Assembly (NCBI GenBank): GCA_945877805.1
Contig: CAMCSM010000010.1
Location: forward strand, 1 to 46,987
Direction: 5' to 3'
From: Methylacidiphilum caldifontis
Lineage (GTDB): Bacteria > Verrucomicrobiota > Verrucomicrobiia > Methylacidiphilales > CAMAQI01
DNA: 46,987 bases
Both the position numbers and the translations under genes were made by a program. This document shows positions 35,534 to 44,804 of the stretch, piece after piece. The number at the start of each line of letters is the position of its first letter. Position 1 is the first letter of the stretch. The notes under the pieces are model-generated. The model worked only from the letters and a program-made list of their open reading frames with translations. It was not told the DNA's origin and made no database searches.

Positions 35534-35770
35534 ATGAGGACGACGCTTGTTTTAGAAGATGTTGCTGTCGAAGAGATTAGGAAGATTTCATTTTTAGAAA
35601 AAAAAACGATCTCTGAAATTGTAAACGGTTTTTTAATGGAGGGGCTACGACGGCGCCGTGAAATAAAGCTCTCCCCTCAAAAAAGTGCGATACTCCCCTC
35701 TTTTCATATGGGGGTTCCACGCATTGATATTTCTGACCGTGATGCATTAAACGATGTGATGGATCTTTAA
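35534..35770 (+). CDS. VapB-like antitoxin
   Basis: A 78-aa ribbon-helix-helix type protein (MRTTLVLEDVAVEEIRKIS and ISEIVNGFLMEGLRRRR), with a C-terminal tail expected to wrap the toxin. It neutralises the downstream PIN toxin and should repress its own promoter. ATG 35534 is preferred to 35522, because the latter lies inside the -10 box; the mRNA would then be leaderless. It overlaps vapC by one base (TAATG). Confidence 0.85.
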   Translation: MRTTLVLEDVAVEEIRKISFLEKKTISEIVNGFLMEGLRRRREIKLSPQKSAILPSFHMGVPRIDISDRDALNDVMDL

Positions 35771-36204
35771 TGTCAGGAATCATTGATACCAACCTATTGC
35801 TTTACTCAATTAACAAAGATGCGCCGCAATATTCGGCCGCACGATTGTTTTTAGAGAAAGTAGCACTTTCCTCTGATTGCTATTATTTAACAGAGGGGAT
35901 CCTTTACGAGTTTTTAAGAGTCTCTACGCATCATCGAGTTTTTTCGACCCCATTGAGCCCAAAACAAGGATGGCAGTATTTAAAAGAGCTCACTGCTTTT
36001 CCCTCAATAAATATCTTAGGAATCACGACGGTCCATTGGGAAAAGCTGGAAGCTGAACTATCTCAAAGAGAGGACATTCGCGGAAATTTATTTTTTGATA
36101 CAAGAACCGTGATTCAGATGCGAGAACATGGCTTGAAACGAATTTATACCGCAGATCATGACTTTAAACGGTTTTCAGAGATCGAAGTGGTTAATCCATT
36201 TTAA
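35770..36204 (+). CDS. VapC-like PIN-domain toxin
   Basis: A 144-aa ribonuclease toxin of the PIN fold. The acidic residues that bind metal are visible: Asp6 in IIDTNLLLYS, Glu47 in LYEFLRV, and Asp110 in FFDTRTV, plus TADHDF near the end. VapC toxins cut tRNA or rRNA, but the target here cannot be read from sequence. The start overlaps the vapB stop, which is typical of the module. Confidence 0.9.
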   Translation: MSGIIDTNLLLYSINKDAPQYSAARLFLEKVALSSDCYYLTEGILYEFLRVSTHHRVFSTPLSPKQGWQYLKELTAFPSINILGITTVHWEKLEAELSQREDIRGNLFFDTRTVIQMREHGLKRIYTADHDFKRFSEIEVVNPF

Positions 36205-36241
36205 AATGCCTTTGGTTTTGGGTTCTATTGCAAGAATTTGT

Positions 36242-37555
36242 TTATTCGTAGCGAAGGGCTTGGAGCGGACTCATCCGAGAGGCATGCCAAGCGGGATAGA
36301 GACCGGCAAAGAATCCGACGGCAAGTGCAAAGGAAAAACTGATGACGATCGCTTGAACTTCGATAATCGGATTATTTTGATTGGGGGCAAGAAGGACAAT
36401 TCCATTGGCCAGTCCGTAGCCTAATCCGATCCCCAAGAGCCCTCCAAGGAGAGCAAGGACGATCGACTCAATGAGGATTTGAATAAAGATATCGATTTGA
36501 CGGGCTCCGATCGCACGGCGGATTCCAATCTCTCGGATTCGCTCGCTAATACTGGCGAGCATCGTGTTGGCGATCCCGAGCCCCCCGACAAGGAGGCTGA
36601 TCCCCGCGATAATTCCCCCTGTAATTTTCATCGATCGATTATAGCTTTCGATCGATTCAAAATAATCTTCACGAGTGTTTAACCCAAAATCTTGGATACC
36701 ATGATGCGTTAGAAGAATGATATTTCGGATTTGTTCGATAGCCTCGGGAAATTGGTCAATATTTTTCACTTGGACATTGAGGTCATTGAGCTTGAGATCT
36801 GGCCCTTGTTCCACCCCATTTTCAACGCGGCTCGATTTAAAGATCAGTTGCATGGTCGTAATCGGAATGGCAACCAAGTTGTTTTTTGGCCAAAAAGGAT
36901 CCCAACGAGAGGATCTTTTGCTCATCTTACGGGAAGGTATTTTTGGGGAGTTTCCGATATTTTGTTGAGAATATGCGGAGAGGATTCCAACAACGGTAAA
37001 CGGTTCTCCGTTTATGCGAACTGTTTTATTGACGTGGTTTGCTGAGGAACTCCCAAAAAGTTCTTCACTGACACTGTTACCAAGAACGCAAACTCTCTTA
37101 GAGAGTTCAATATCAAGAGGGGTTAGATAACGCCCGTATTCAAGGGTATGTTTATCGACTTTAAAAAGATCGGGCTCTACCCCTGAAATCTTCGGTTTCA
37201 TCTGTTTATTGAGATAAGTTATTTTCGCATCTGCAAGGCCTACCTCAGGTGAGATGTAGGAAAGAAGGGGGGCATTTTGACGCAGCGCAATGACATCGCG
37301 ATAGGTTCTCCCTGTGCTGAGCTCTTGGAGTCCCTCCTGAGATTGGGGGATTGGGGAATCAATGATCCCCACTTTTTCGAGTCCGCCAATTCCTTCGAGA
37401 ACCTCCTTGCTTCCCGCAATCGCTCCTGCGGTGAGTCCGAACATCGAGAGAAGGGAGGCAACCCCGAGAATCACGCCAAACATCGTGAGAAAAGAGCGGA
37501 ATTTATGGGAGAAAATTTCCCGGATGCCTTCAGTAAATCCGGTCGTGAGATTCAT
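36242..37555 (-). CDS. MacB/FtsX-family ABC transporter permease
   Basis: Inner-membrane permease of 437 aa with the MacB layout: a first helix (FRSFLTMFGVILGVASLLSMFGLTAG), a periplasmic domain of about 230 residues, and the FtsX domain with three helices near the C-terminus (GGLGIANTMLASISERIREIGIRRAIGAR, then IESIVLALLGGLLGIGLGYG). Such permeases drive export or lipoprotein removal with an ABC ATPase, which is not encoded here. It follows ruvB by 3 nt. Confidence 0.88.
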   Translation of the reverse strand: MNLTTGFTEGIREIFSHKFRSFLTMFGVILGVASLLSMFGLTAGAIAGSKEVLEGIGGLEKVGIIDSPIPQSQEGLQELSTGRTYRDVIALRQNAPLLSYISPEVGLADAKITYLNKQMKPKISGVEPDLFKVDKHTLEYGRYLTPLDIELSKRVCVLGNSVSEELFGSSSANHVNKTVRINGEPFTVVGILSAYSQQNIGNSPKIPSRKMSKRSSRWDPFWPKNNLVAIPITTMQLIFKSSRVENGVEQGPDLKLNDLNVQVKNIDQFPEAIEQIRNIILLTHHGIQDFGLNTREDYFESIESYNRSMKITGGIIAGISLLVGGLGIANTMLASISERIREIGIRRAIGARQIDIFIQILIESIVLALLGGLLGIGLGYGLANGIVLLAPNQNNPIIEVQAIVISFSFALAVGFFAGLYPAWHASRMSPLQALRYE

Positions 37556-37558
37556 GAT

Positions 37559-38566
37559 TTAAAACAGATCCTGCTGTTTTTTAGGCATGATCACCCCGAG
37601 TTTTTCGTAAGCCTTTTTGGTGGCTACTCTTCCTTGAGGAGTGCGATGAATAAATCCTTCAAGAATTAAATACGGTTCATGAACCTCCTCAATCGTTCCA
37701 GACTCCTCGCCAACAGCAACCGAGAGAGAGTTGAGACCCACAGGAGCGCCATCAAATTTATGAATTAAGGTTTCGAGGATTCGAGTATCCATTTCATCTA
37801 GTCCATCGGAATCAATTTCAAGCATTTGCAGTGCCGCATCGGCGACTTCACGATTGATTTTTCCTTTGGCGCGAACGGCGCCGAAATCACGAACCCAACG
37901 AAGAAGATTATTCGCAACGCGTGGAGTTCCTCGTGAGCGACGGGCGACTTCGGCACAGCCTTCGCGGTCGAGATCGACATTGAGAATCATCGCCGAACGT
38001 TGAACCACCTGATGGAGTTCTGCGGCGGTGTAGTAGTCGAGTCGATTCACCATCCCAAATCGTGAGCGTAACGGTGCGCTCAGCATCCCTGCCCGTGTTG
38101 TCGCGCCGATCAGGGTAAATTTAGGAATCGGAAGGCGAACACTGCGGGCGTTGGGGCCAGGCTCAATGATGATATCGACCCGGTAATCCTCCATCGCTGG
38201 ATAAAGGTACTCTTCAATGGTTTTATTCAGACGATGGATTTCATCAATAAAGAGTACCTCCCCAGGCTCTAGCGTGGTGAGCAGACCAGCAAGATCTCCC
38301 GCTTTTTCGATGACAGGTCCAGAGGTGGTTTTGAGATTGGCTCCCATCTCTTTGGCGACGATATTCGCTAAGGTCGTTTTCCCTAATCCGGGAGGACCAC
38401 AAAAGAGCAGATGTTCGACCGGTTCCGAGCGTTGTTTGGCTGCCTCGATAAGAACATTGAGTCGTTCTTTGATCTTACTTTGACCGATAAAATCGGGAAG
38501 ATCTCCAGGACGAAGGGTCATCTCGGCGACGGGATCTTCAGCAACAATGCGATCGTTGGATTTCAT
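37559..38566 (-). CDS. ruvB: Holliday junction helicase RuvB
   Basis: Hexameric AAA+ motor of branch migration, working with RuvA. Its 335 aa are standard. The Walker A motif is GPPGLGKT (57-64), with DEIHRL as Walker B and the typical ends [11 protein letters not shown] and [13 protein letters not shown]. The ATG overlaps the asmA-like stop by one base, and a permease gene follows immediately. ruvA and ruvC are not in the window. Confidence 0.97.
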   Translation of the reverse strand: MKSNDRIVAEDPVAEMTLRPGDLPDFIGQSKIKERLNVLIEAAKQRSEPVEHLLFCGPPGLGKTTLANIVAKEMGANLKTTSGPVIEKAGDLAGLLTTLEPGEVLFIDEIHRLNKTIEEYLYPAMEDYRVDIIIEPGPNARSVRLPIPKFTLIGATTRAGMLSAPLRSRFGMVNRLDYYTAAELHQVVQRSAMILNVDLDREGCAEVARRSRGTPRVANNLLRWVRDFGAVRAKGKINREVADAALQMLEIDSDGLDEMDTRILETLIHKFDGAPVGLNSLSVAVGEESGTIEEVHEPYLILEGFIHRTPQGRVATKKAYEKLGVIMPKKQQDLF

Positions 38567-39963
38567 TATTTTTTAAAGAGATCCAGAAGGCCAGGAGCCT
38601 TTTTTTGAAGTTCATCGGTGATGTTTTTAACTTTATCCCCAACTCCATTCGGAAGTTTTTCAAGAAATTCCGAAACCGCGGCCACTGCCAGTCGTTCCGT
38701 GAGATCTTCCTTGAGATCCGATTTTGTTCCGGAAAGGATCACAGGTGTCGCGGCATAATCTCCCGTGGGCTGATTGAAGACTTTGTCGATTAATCCCGGA
38801 ACAAGCTCGATCGTCTTCGGATTTGAGCCGACGAGAAGAGTTCCCGCGACTGCCTCTCCCTCGATTTCAATCTTTCCTTGAAGCAGAAGAAGCTTTTTGG
38901 ATTCGAAATCAATTTGATCCAAGGTCATTTTTTGAGGAGTCCAATGGAGGTTTGTTTTTGCGCGATCCAACGGAACGCTTCTCCAACGTTCGACTTGAGT
39001 CGTATCGACGAGTTTTAACATTTCTCCAATTTGATTAAAGATCGGAAGAGCCTCAATTTTTCCATGAGTCAGTTCAACCGATCCAGTGACTTGAGGGACT
39101 CCATTGGTTTTTTCATCTTGGTCGAGTTTGATCTTTCCGTTGATATTTCCGAGAAGTCTAGCCTTCCAGTCGCCTCGGAGGAAAGGGGTAATCGGAAGGC
39201 CACTGATCTCAATATTTAAATGAGCGGTCGTGGGGCTCCCCATTCCGAGCTCACCATCGAGATTGAGCGTGCCTTGATTTTCATATTGAAGGGCGGCGGT
39301 CGTAATAAAAATATTTTGCTGATGGGCACGACCTTTGAGTGTTTTTAAAACGAAAACAGGGAGTTGAGGGATCTCTAGCTTTCCATCGCTCATTAAAAGA
39401 TTAAAATCATCCCCATCAACAGAGGCGAGTACCTTAAATTGGGTGAGTTGACCAAAGTCGCTCTCCCCCGAGGGCCAACGAAGTTTTCCCTGTTGGATGG
39501 CGATTTCTCCGATCTCTACTTTTTGCGGGGCGATCGATTGAATCCATGCTGGGGGAGGGGAGGAAGGGGCCTCCGAGGCTTGAGGCGCTTCTGTTTGTGG
39601 CTCAGGGAGTTGGAATTCGATCGCCAAGCTTTGCATTTCAATGAGATCGACACGGGCGACTTTTTGAAGGAGCGGTCGGAGGGCGATTCCGATCCGGAGT
39701 TGCTGCGCATCGAGGGATTTAATCGCGACCTTCGAGTCTCCCACGGTTTTCAATGAATTTGTAAAGACCGTCAGACCGTTCCATTGTAGGGGCTCGAACT
39801 TGACATTGACTTGGAGTTTTTTTGAGACCTCTGATTCTAGCAGAGATCGAAAAGAATCACTCGAGAGATACGGTTTGACCGCAAAATAAAGAGCGATTCC
39901 GGCGATCAGCAGTAGAGCGAAGAGTCCTCCGAAGAGAATTCCGAGCCATTTAACAATTTTCAT
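38566..39963 (-). CDS. AsmA-like protein
   Basis: A 465-aa protein with one N-terminal membrane helix ([21 protein letters not shown]) and a long, strand-rich periplasmic body typical of AsmA/YhdP-type bridge proteins, which take part in phospholipid transport and outer-membrane homeostasis. A Pro/Glu-rich linker lies near residues 123-138. Segments such as [22 protein letters not shown] and [16 protein letters not shown] match AsmA C-terminal repeats. It heads the operon with ruvB and the permease. Confidence 0.75.
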   Translation of the reverse strand: MKIVKWLGILFGGLFALLLIAGIALYFAVKPYLSSDSFRSLLESEVSKKLQVNVKFEPLQWNGLTVFTNSLKTVGDSKVAIKSLDAQQLRIGIALRPLLQKVARVDLIEMQSLAIEFQLPEPQTEAPQASEAPSSPPPAWIQSIAPQKVEIGEIAIQQGKLRWPSGESDFGQLTQFKVLASVDGDDFNLLMSDGKLEIPQLPVFVLKTLKGRAHQQNIFITTAALQYENQGTLNLDGELGMGSPTTAHLNIEISGLPITPFLRGDWKARLLGNINGKIKLDQDEKTNGVPQVTGSVELTHGKIEALPIFNQIGEMLKLVDTTQVERWRSVPLDRAKTNLHWTPQKMTLDQIDFESKKLLLLQGKIEIEGEAVAGTLLVGSNPKTIELVPGLIDKVFNQPTGDYAATPVILSGTKSDLKEDLTERLAVAAVSEFLEKLPNGVGDKVKNITDELQKKAPGLLDLFKK

Positions 39964-40033
39964 TTGATGATCCCTTTTGTTTCGAATCCCTCAGATTTAA
40001 CGGAGGGGCTTTTTTTCTAAGTAACCTAAAGAA

Positions 40034-40885
40034 TTAGAGTCCGAGACGCTCAAAAATGAGATGGAGAGGAAGAGGCATTCCTGTAAAAAACTCTCCAAAT
40101 TCACCGTATTTACGGCTCACCTTATCGAAACGCATCTCGTAGAGAATCGCTTTTACTTCGACAGGATTATGAGCAAAGAGAGTCACTCCCCATTCCCAAT
40201 CATCGAGTCCCACAGAACCGGAGATGACTTGTTGGATCTTGCCTGCGTATTTACGCCCGATCATTCCATGGCCGATCATCATTTCATGTCGGGTCTCTTG
40301 ATCTTGAGCATACCAATTTTGTCCCTCATTACGTCGTTTGGACATCGGATAGAAACAGAAAAACTCCCAATCGGGGAGATTTGGATAGAGTCGGAAAAGG
40401 GTGTAGCCATTGTAACGTTCTTGGAAGGCTTTGATCTTTTGTTCAAATTCAGGGGTCCCTTCTGTCATCTTTTCTTTTTGAATCAGCATCTCACGGTATT
40501 GCGGTTCCGTTTGGGTATACTCAGAGAGTTCAGTGAGAGAATAATAGGAGTAGGTAAGCGAGAGAACATCCGGTCCGAGGGCGCGTTGAATTTTTTTCTC
40601 GAGAGCATTCACTTCATGGAGATCAGGAGCAATAATCATGATCCCAAGGTCGGCGCGTCCGATCATGGAGATCGTAGTGACCTGGGTCTTTTCTTTTCCT
40701 TTTGCCTCTTGAATAAGGTCGTTGAACTGTTGTTTTCGCTGCTGCTTTTCTTCTGGAGAAAGAAGCTCCCAGGCGCCGTAGTTCAGTTCATAAAAAAGAT
40801 GAAGAACATTAAGTCCTTCTGAGGGGATTAGGGGAGTGATCGATTCGCTCATAGATAATGAGAGAATGGGGGATGTTCGGATCAT
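40034..40885 (-). CDS. hemQ: HemQ, coproheme decarboxylase
   Basis: Chlorite-dismutase-fold protein of 283 aa that turns coproheme into heme b in the coproporphyrin-dependent pathway. The proximal heme ligand is His206 in GHGMIGRKY, and the YPMSKRR segment (Tyr179) carries the reactive tyrosine of HemQ. True chlorite dismutases lack this tyrosine. ATG 40885 follows GGAG with ideal spacing; ATG 40852 is an alternative. No other heme gene is nearby. Confidence 0.87.
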   Translation of the reverse strand: MIRTSPILSLSMSESITPLIPSEGLNVLHLFYELNYGAWELLSPEEKQQRKQQFNDLIQEAKGKEKTQVTTISMIGRADLGIMIIAPDLHEVNALEKKIQRALGPDVLSLTYSYYSLTELSEYTQTEPQYREMLIQKEKMTEGTPEFEQKIKAFQERYNGYTLFRLYPNLPDWEFFCFYPMSKRRNEGQNWYAQDQETRHEMMIGHGMIGRKYAGKIQQVISGSVGLDDWEWGVTLFAHNPVEVKAILYEMRFDKVSRKYGEFGEFFTGMPLPLHLIFERLGL

Positions 40886-40954
40886 TTCAACTCCGAAATT
40901 ATTCTAAAAAGAAAGTTTGTTGTTTGCCTTGTTCACGGCTAGTCAAAAAAGAGA

Positions 40955-41278
40955 ATGACCCACACAATCGATCAAAATTTTCTAGCCCCCTATCTCTCAG
41001 GGCATCTGCCATGGCTTTACGTTGATTCGAGTATTTGGACTGCTATTGGATTTATGGGAACCTTGACTTTTGGCTCTCGATTTGTAATTCAATGGTGGCT
41101 CTCAGAGCGGAAAAAGAAAATCGTGATTCCCGCAGTTTTCTGGTATCTGAGCTTTTTTGGAAGCTTTTTGACCTTAATCTACGTGATTCACCTCGATAAG
41201 GCTCCCTTGATTTTTGGAAACCTCTTCTTACCGTTCCTTTACGCAAGAAATATTATTTTGCACCGCAACGGAAAGTAG
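40955..41278 (+). CDS. LAB_N (lipid A biosynthesis N-terminal) domain protein
   Basis: A 107-aa membrane protein with three predicted helices. The motif FGSRFVIQWWLSERKKKIVIPAVFWYLSFFGS is typical of the LAB_N domain found alone or fused to glycosyltransferases and lipid A proteins. The helices suggest a carrier or flippase-like role, unproven. It is transcribed divergently from hemQ, 69 nt away. Confidence 0.85.
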   Translation: MTHTIDQNFLAPYLSGHLPWLYVDSSIWTAIGFMGTLTFGSRFVIQWWLSERKKKIVIPAVFWYLSFFGSFLTLIYVIHLDKAPLIFGNLFLPFLYARNIILHRNGK

Positions 41279-41387
41279 AAATAAATCGTTGATTATTTAA
41301 ATTGTTTTTAAAAATCCAGCTTCACAAAGGTGTCATTCCCCATTACATAGGGACACTTGCTCTTAGGGGAGTCGATTTTACTCGATT

Positions 41388-41579
41388 TTAACGTCCGCCA
41401 CCGAGGGCGCCGCCGAGAGCTCCACCACCCTCCCAAGACTGGGGCTTATTCCAAGGAATATTGGAGACGCGATCAGTTTCTGTCCCTGTCGTCTCTTTAG
41501 AGGAGGCACAGCTCACGAAGAAGAGCGCCGTGGTCGAGAGCAGCAGAGTGAGAAAAGTTTTCTTGAAAAATGAATTCAT
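41388..41579 (-). CDS. Small lipoprotein
   Basis: A 63-aa protein with an N-terminal signal and lipobox (FFVSCAS), followed by a short polar stretch and a Gly/Ala-rich end (GGGALGGALGGGR). No family recognised. It lies 51 nt upstream, in transcription order downstream, of the coiled-coil gene at 41631-42392 and may be in the same transcript. Confidence 0.6.
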   Translation of the reverse strand: MNSFFKKTFLTLLLSTTALFFVSCASSKETTGTETDRVSNIPWNKPQSWEGGGALGGALGGGR

Positions 41580-41630
41580 TTTTAAAACTTAAGCTCAAAA
41601 TATAGGTTTGCGACAGAAAAGTTTTTAAAA

Positions 41631-42392
41631 TTAATTAAAAACTTCATCTCCCTCTTGGACAGGAGCCTTGGTCATCTCAGGAATGATATCAGCGACACAG
41701 GTGTGTGCCTCTGTTGAAACTACTTTTACTTTCCCGATAAATGTTTTGTCGCGGTAGACGACGAGGATTCCGTTTTCAACAACTCCATCCAGATTTCCGA
41801 CGTTCAGAACGACAAAGTTCCACGCTTGATTCAGTTTGAGAACCTTCCCGTTGATACCAGGAGGCATTTCACCCGTCTTTGCACGTTCTATGCGGTCACT
41901 GAGGCGAGCGACTTCAGCTTTTTGTGCGCTCAGATCATCTTCGATTTTCTTTTTATCACTGATGACGCGATCAACTTCTTTTTGGGTTTGAGCCACTGCT
42001 TCTTTAAGTTGTGCAGGGGTTTTTCCTCCGAGATCGCTCTCCATCTTTGTCAAACGATCCATTGTTGAGGTCAATTGTTGTTTGCTATCATTAAGGCTTT
42101 TATCCAGTTCCCCAAGCTTAGTGGTTAATTCCGTGACCTTTGTGTTTAAAGAGCTGTTTTGAGTTGTTGCTTCGGAAAGTTTTCCGTCGAGATCTTTGAT
42201 TTGTCCTTGAGCGGTCTCAAGTTCTTTCTTGGTCCCTTCCCAGTTCTTTGTCGTTGTCGTCAGTTTTGACTTCGTCTCGGTTAATTGATTTTGGCACTCA
42301 TCCCGTTGGAGGATGATTTGATAACCGAAATATCCACCCGCCAGTGAAGCGAGGATAGAAATCACGAGACATATTTTTGCGATAAGAGACAT
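41631..42392 (-). CDS. Membrane-anchored coiled-coil protein
   Basis: A 253-aa protein with one N-terminal membrane helix (KICLVISILASLAGGYFGYQI), a long coiled coil (about 35-175, rich in Gln, Thr, Lys and Glu), and a compact strand-rich C-terminal domain (VLKLNQAWNFVVLNVGNLDGV and onward) that looks like small barrel domains of MreC-type proteins. An envelope or cytoskeletal role is plausible but unproven. An AAAGGAA ribosome site is 10 nt before the ATG. Confidence 0.6.
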   Translation of the reverse strand: MSLIAKICLVISILASLAGGYFGYQIILQRDECQNQLTETKSKLTTTTKNWEGTKKELETAQGQIKDLDGKLSEATTQNSSLNTKVTELTTKLGELDKSLNDSKQQLTSTMDRLTKMESDLGGKTPAQLKEAVAQTQKEVDRVISDKKKIEDDLSAQKAEVARLSDRIERAKTGEMPPGINGKVLKLNQAWNFVVLNVGNLDGVVENGILVVYRDKTFIGKVKVVSTEAHTCVADIIPEMTKAPVQEGDEVFN

Positions 42393-42628
42393 AGTACTAT
42401 TCCTTTTTTTAGGATATAATGTAAAAACTTCCAGAATTAGGCAATAAAGTCAATCTATTTTTGTTTTTATTTAGCGTTCATTAAGTGATAATAAGAACGT
42501 ATAAAAAATTTATTAAGTCATTTGTAGGTAATTATTTATGGTTTTATTAGATGTGGGCTAATAAGGGGGATTAAGTTGTTTTTAAGATTGTGAATAAAAT
42601 TATCTTTTAATCTTTAATTGAAATAATC
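42393..42628. other. AT-rich intergenic stretch
   Basis: These 236 nt, unusually rich in A and T, hold no coding sequence I can support. They should contain the promoter of the coiled-coil gene (minus strand). A TTGACT at -35-like distance from the ATG exists, but no well-spaced -10 box pairs with it. Confidence 0.3.
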
Positions 42629-43102
42629 CTAATGGCCTCTTTTAAAATCGAATTGAGTGAGTGGAAGTTTTTTCGGAAGTGATTTTAGGGTCGACTCAAT
42701 TTGATTTTGACACGATTCAATCTCATATTCTAACCATTCTGCCGATTCGGTATGCGCCCCAAGAGAAATGACGGTTTGAGCCTCTGCACGATCGTTGGTG
42801 ACGACACAAATTTGATCCGGATGAGGAAAAGCGCCTACCGTTCTCTCGATAAGGCTATCTGCGGTTTCATCTTCAGAGGCGTAGGCGATAATCATCTCAT
42901 GGGGACGAGAAGGTTCGCTTCCTCTGGTTTTTCCATCAAAAACAAGGGTGACTTTCCACTTTCCTGAATCATGGAGAATTTGAACTCTTTTGATCAGTTG
43001 CTCACGAGCGCTTTGAGGCTTGCGCTGATGAAGGGTACGGAGAGTGCTCCAGGCAAAAAGCACACTATGTCCGTCAATGAGAAGATATTTAAGCGCCGAC
43101 AT
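42629..43102 (-). CDS. NYN-domain (YacP-like) ribonuclease
   Basis: A 157-aa PIN-like NYN nuclease. LLIDGHSVLFAW at the start, VTLVFDGKTRG, DETADSLIERTV and CVVTNDRAEA place the acidic residues of the active site. YacP (Rae1) of Bacillus cleaves mRNA in the ribosomal A site. It lies 60 nt after the ECF sigma operon genes, on the same strand, and may be part of that transcript. Confidence 0.82.
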   Translation of the reverse strand: MSALKYLLIDGHSVLFAWSTLRTLHQRKPQSAREQLIKRVQILHDSGKWKVTLVFDGKTRGSEPSRPHEMIIAYASEDETADSLIERTVGAFPHPDQICVVTNDRAEAQTVISLGAHTESAEWLEYEIESCQNQIESTLKSLPKKLPLTQFDFKRGH

Positions 43103-43162
43103 GAAGAACGACTTTGGAATCGAGGAGCGGGAATGTAAATAAAACTAATTTTTAAAAATCGA

Positions 43163-43675
43163 TTATTTTGCAAAATCTTTACGAAGTTCTTCATTCGATT
43201 TTTGCTCTAAAGTTTGCATGAGTTCTTTCATTTGAGATTGAACGGATAAGCGGTTTGTCTTTCTCTTTTCGAGGAGAGATTTTTGAAATTCCTTTTTTTG
43301 TTCCTCGTTAAGTTCGAGCTTTAATTCTTTGATTTTCTGATTTGTGAGCTCGACCTGCTTTTGTCTAAAGCGATGCAGACGCTCCATCAGTTTTGATCGT
43401 TCCTCCAGTGAGAGTCGCTGGTAAAAAGGAAGCGATTCAATTTGAGTGGCGAGTTCGAGATCAGGGAGTTGGAGGGTTTGTTCCGCTTTTTCAAGTACCT
43501 GGGGAGGAAGTCGATCAAACTTCAGGTTATTTCCATACTGAGAATCGAAAAAAGAGTCTTTCTTAGACTCAATTTTATTTTGCCAAAGTTTTTTATGATG
43601 TTGATGGACGCAAACCGCACCCAAGAGGATTCCCAGAATCAGGGCAAGAATGAAGAGACCTATTGTTCGAACCAT
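43163..43675 (-). CDS. Membrane-anchored periplasmic helical protein
   Basis: A 170-aa protein with one membrane helix (LFILALILGILLGAVCV) and a charged, helical periplasmic part (LSLEERSKLMERLHRFRQKQVE and NEEQKKEFQKSLLEKRKT) resembling CpxP/heavy-metal-sensor-like proteins that often sit downstream of ECF sigma and anti-sigma genes in PVC bacteria. It overlaps the preceding gene by 16 nt. Role as a sensor of envelope stress is inferred. Confidence 0.55.
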   Translation of the reverse strand: MVRTIGLFILALILGILLGAVCVHQHHKKLWQNKIESKKDSFFDSQYGNNLKFDRLPPQVLEKAEQTLQLPDLELATQIESLPFYQRLSLEERSKLMERLHRFRQKQVELTNQKIKELKLELNEEQKKEFQKSLLEKRKTNRLSVQSQMKELMQTLEQKSNEELRKDFAK

Positions 43676-44028
43676 ATTTCCTCATGATCATCAGGATTGT
43701 TGAATGTATCGAGAGAGGTTAAGGTCATGATCTCCCGATCACTTTGTTCTTGAATTTCAAACCCTGTATAAATGAGGAGACAGACAGCAAAGGTGACGGC
43801 ACTCCAGATCCATCGGAGAGACCGGCGTTCGAGAGAGTGCTGTTCCCGCCGGAGGCGTGATACCGTTTGTGCCATAAACCATGGAGGAGGCTCCTGAAGA
43901 GGGGATTGGGCGAGAAGTGAGTCTAATGAGTCTAATGAGTCGATATTCAATAGAGCACTGAATCGATCGGGGGCTAATGGCTCATTCGAAGAGGAATGAG
44001 GGGGTGAGTTTGGATCGATTGGTTTCAT
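43660..44028 (-). CDS. Anti-sigma-like single-pass membrane protein
   Basis: A protein of about 122 aa from ATG 44028 with a soluble N-terminal half, one membrane helix (WIWSAVTFAVCLLIYTGFEI) and a short acidic tail. A repeated DSLDSLDSLL segment is seen. It has no zinc-binding anti-sigma motif. The position 25 nt after the ECF sigma gene and the topology suggest an anti-sigma factor. Confidence 0.55.
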   Translation of the reverse strand: MKPIDPNSPPHSSSNEPLAPDRFSALLNIDSLDSLDSLLAQSPLQEPPPWFMAQTVSRLRREQHSLERRSLRWIWSAVTFAVCLLIYTGFEIQEQSDREIMTLTSLDTFNNPDDHEEIWFEQ

Positions 44029-44053
44029 TGAGTGATATAACCCCATGAATGAA

Positions 44054-44683
44054 TTAAGGTTGCAGATATTTTGATAATGACCCTTTTAAAGTCTCGCGGG
44101 CACGAAAAAGAAGTGATTTCGTGGAGGCGAGAGAGATTTTCAATGTTTTTGATATTTCTTCGTAAGGCATTTCTTGATAACGACTTAGAATCATGGCAAG
44201 TCGTTGCTTTTCTGGCAAAGCGAGAAGGGCTTTGTCGATCGCCTCTCGGAGTTCGAGCTCTTGAAGATTTTGGTCCGGTGTTCGCTGTCGTGAGTCGGCA
44301 AACTCCCTCGGTTCCTCTTCGTCAGAGGAGAAGAGAGAGTCCCACGGCTTTCGCTGTCGCCTCCGATATTCGTTGAGAACGAGGTTTCGAGTAATGGTCA
44401 TCAGCCATGTCGTAAATTGGGCCTCGGGGCGATAGCGTGCAGCCGATTGGTAGACACGAATAAAGACCCTTTGAGAGAGATCCTCGGCCTCAGTCGCATC
44501 TCCGATCATTTTAAAAATCGTTCCGTAAACCGCTTTTGAATGGCGTTCGATCAAGAGCCGTAAAGCCCTCTCATCCCCTTGCGCAATGGTGCTCATGAGA
44601 TGATGATCTGGGATTTCCTCCGTCATGCGTCTTCGTTTCATACTCGTTTCACGATCAGTAGTCGAGTCCTCTTTAGACGACAA
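44054..44683 (-). CDS. ECF-type RNA polymerase sigma factor
   Basis: A sigma-70 family factor of the extracytoplasmic-function type, 209 aa. Region 2 is at about 30-110 (VYGTIFKMIGDATEAEDLSQRVFIRVY and FTTWLMTITRNLVLNEYRRR), and region 4 is at about 150-205 (ALLALPEKQRLAMILSRYQEMPYEEISKTLKISLASTKSLLFRARETL). It directs polymerase to a small stress regulon. The gene heads the operon with the anti-sigma-like, CpxP-like and possibly NYN genes. Shorter starts near residues 15 and 20 are possible. Confidence 0.93.
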   Translation of the reverse strand: MSSKEDSTTDRETSMKRRRMTEEIPDHHLMSTIAQGDERALRLLIERHSKAVYGTIFKMIGDATEAEDLSQRVFIRVYQSAARYRPEAQFTTWLMTITRNLVLNEYRRRQRKPWDSLFSSDEEEPREFADSRQRTPDQNLQELELREAIDKALLALPEKQRLAMILSRYQEMPYEEISKTLKISLASTKSLLFRARETLKGSLSKYLQP

Positions 44684-44804
44684 GGACTCTCGAATCGGTT
44701 TCGAGGCCTTTACCGATTCAAGAGGGTAAGGAAGAGTTTCAATTATTTTGGTCCGATCGAACTTTTCCCTTGTCGAGAACCGATCTGTCGACTAACAGGG
44801 GGCA

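Noticed and set aside
40061-40822. A 253-codon frame opposite hemQ
   Set aside because: Antisense to a well-supported gene, with no domain recognised.
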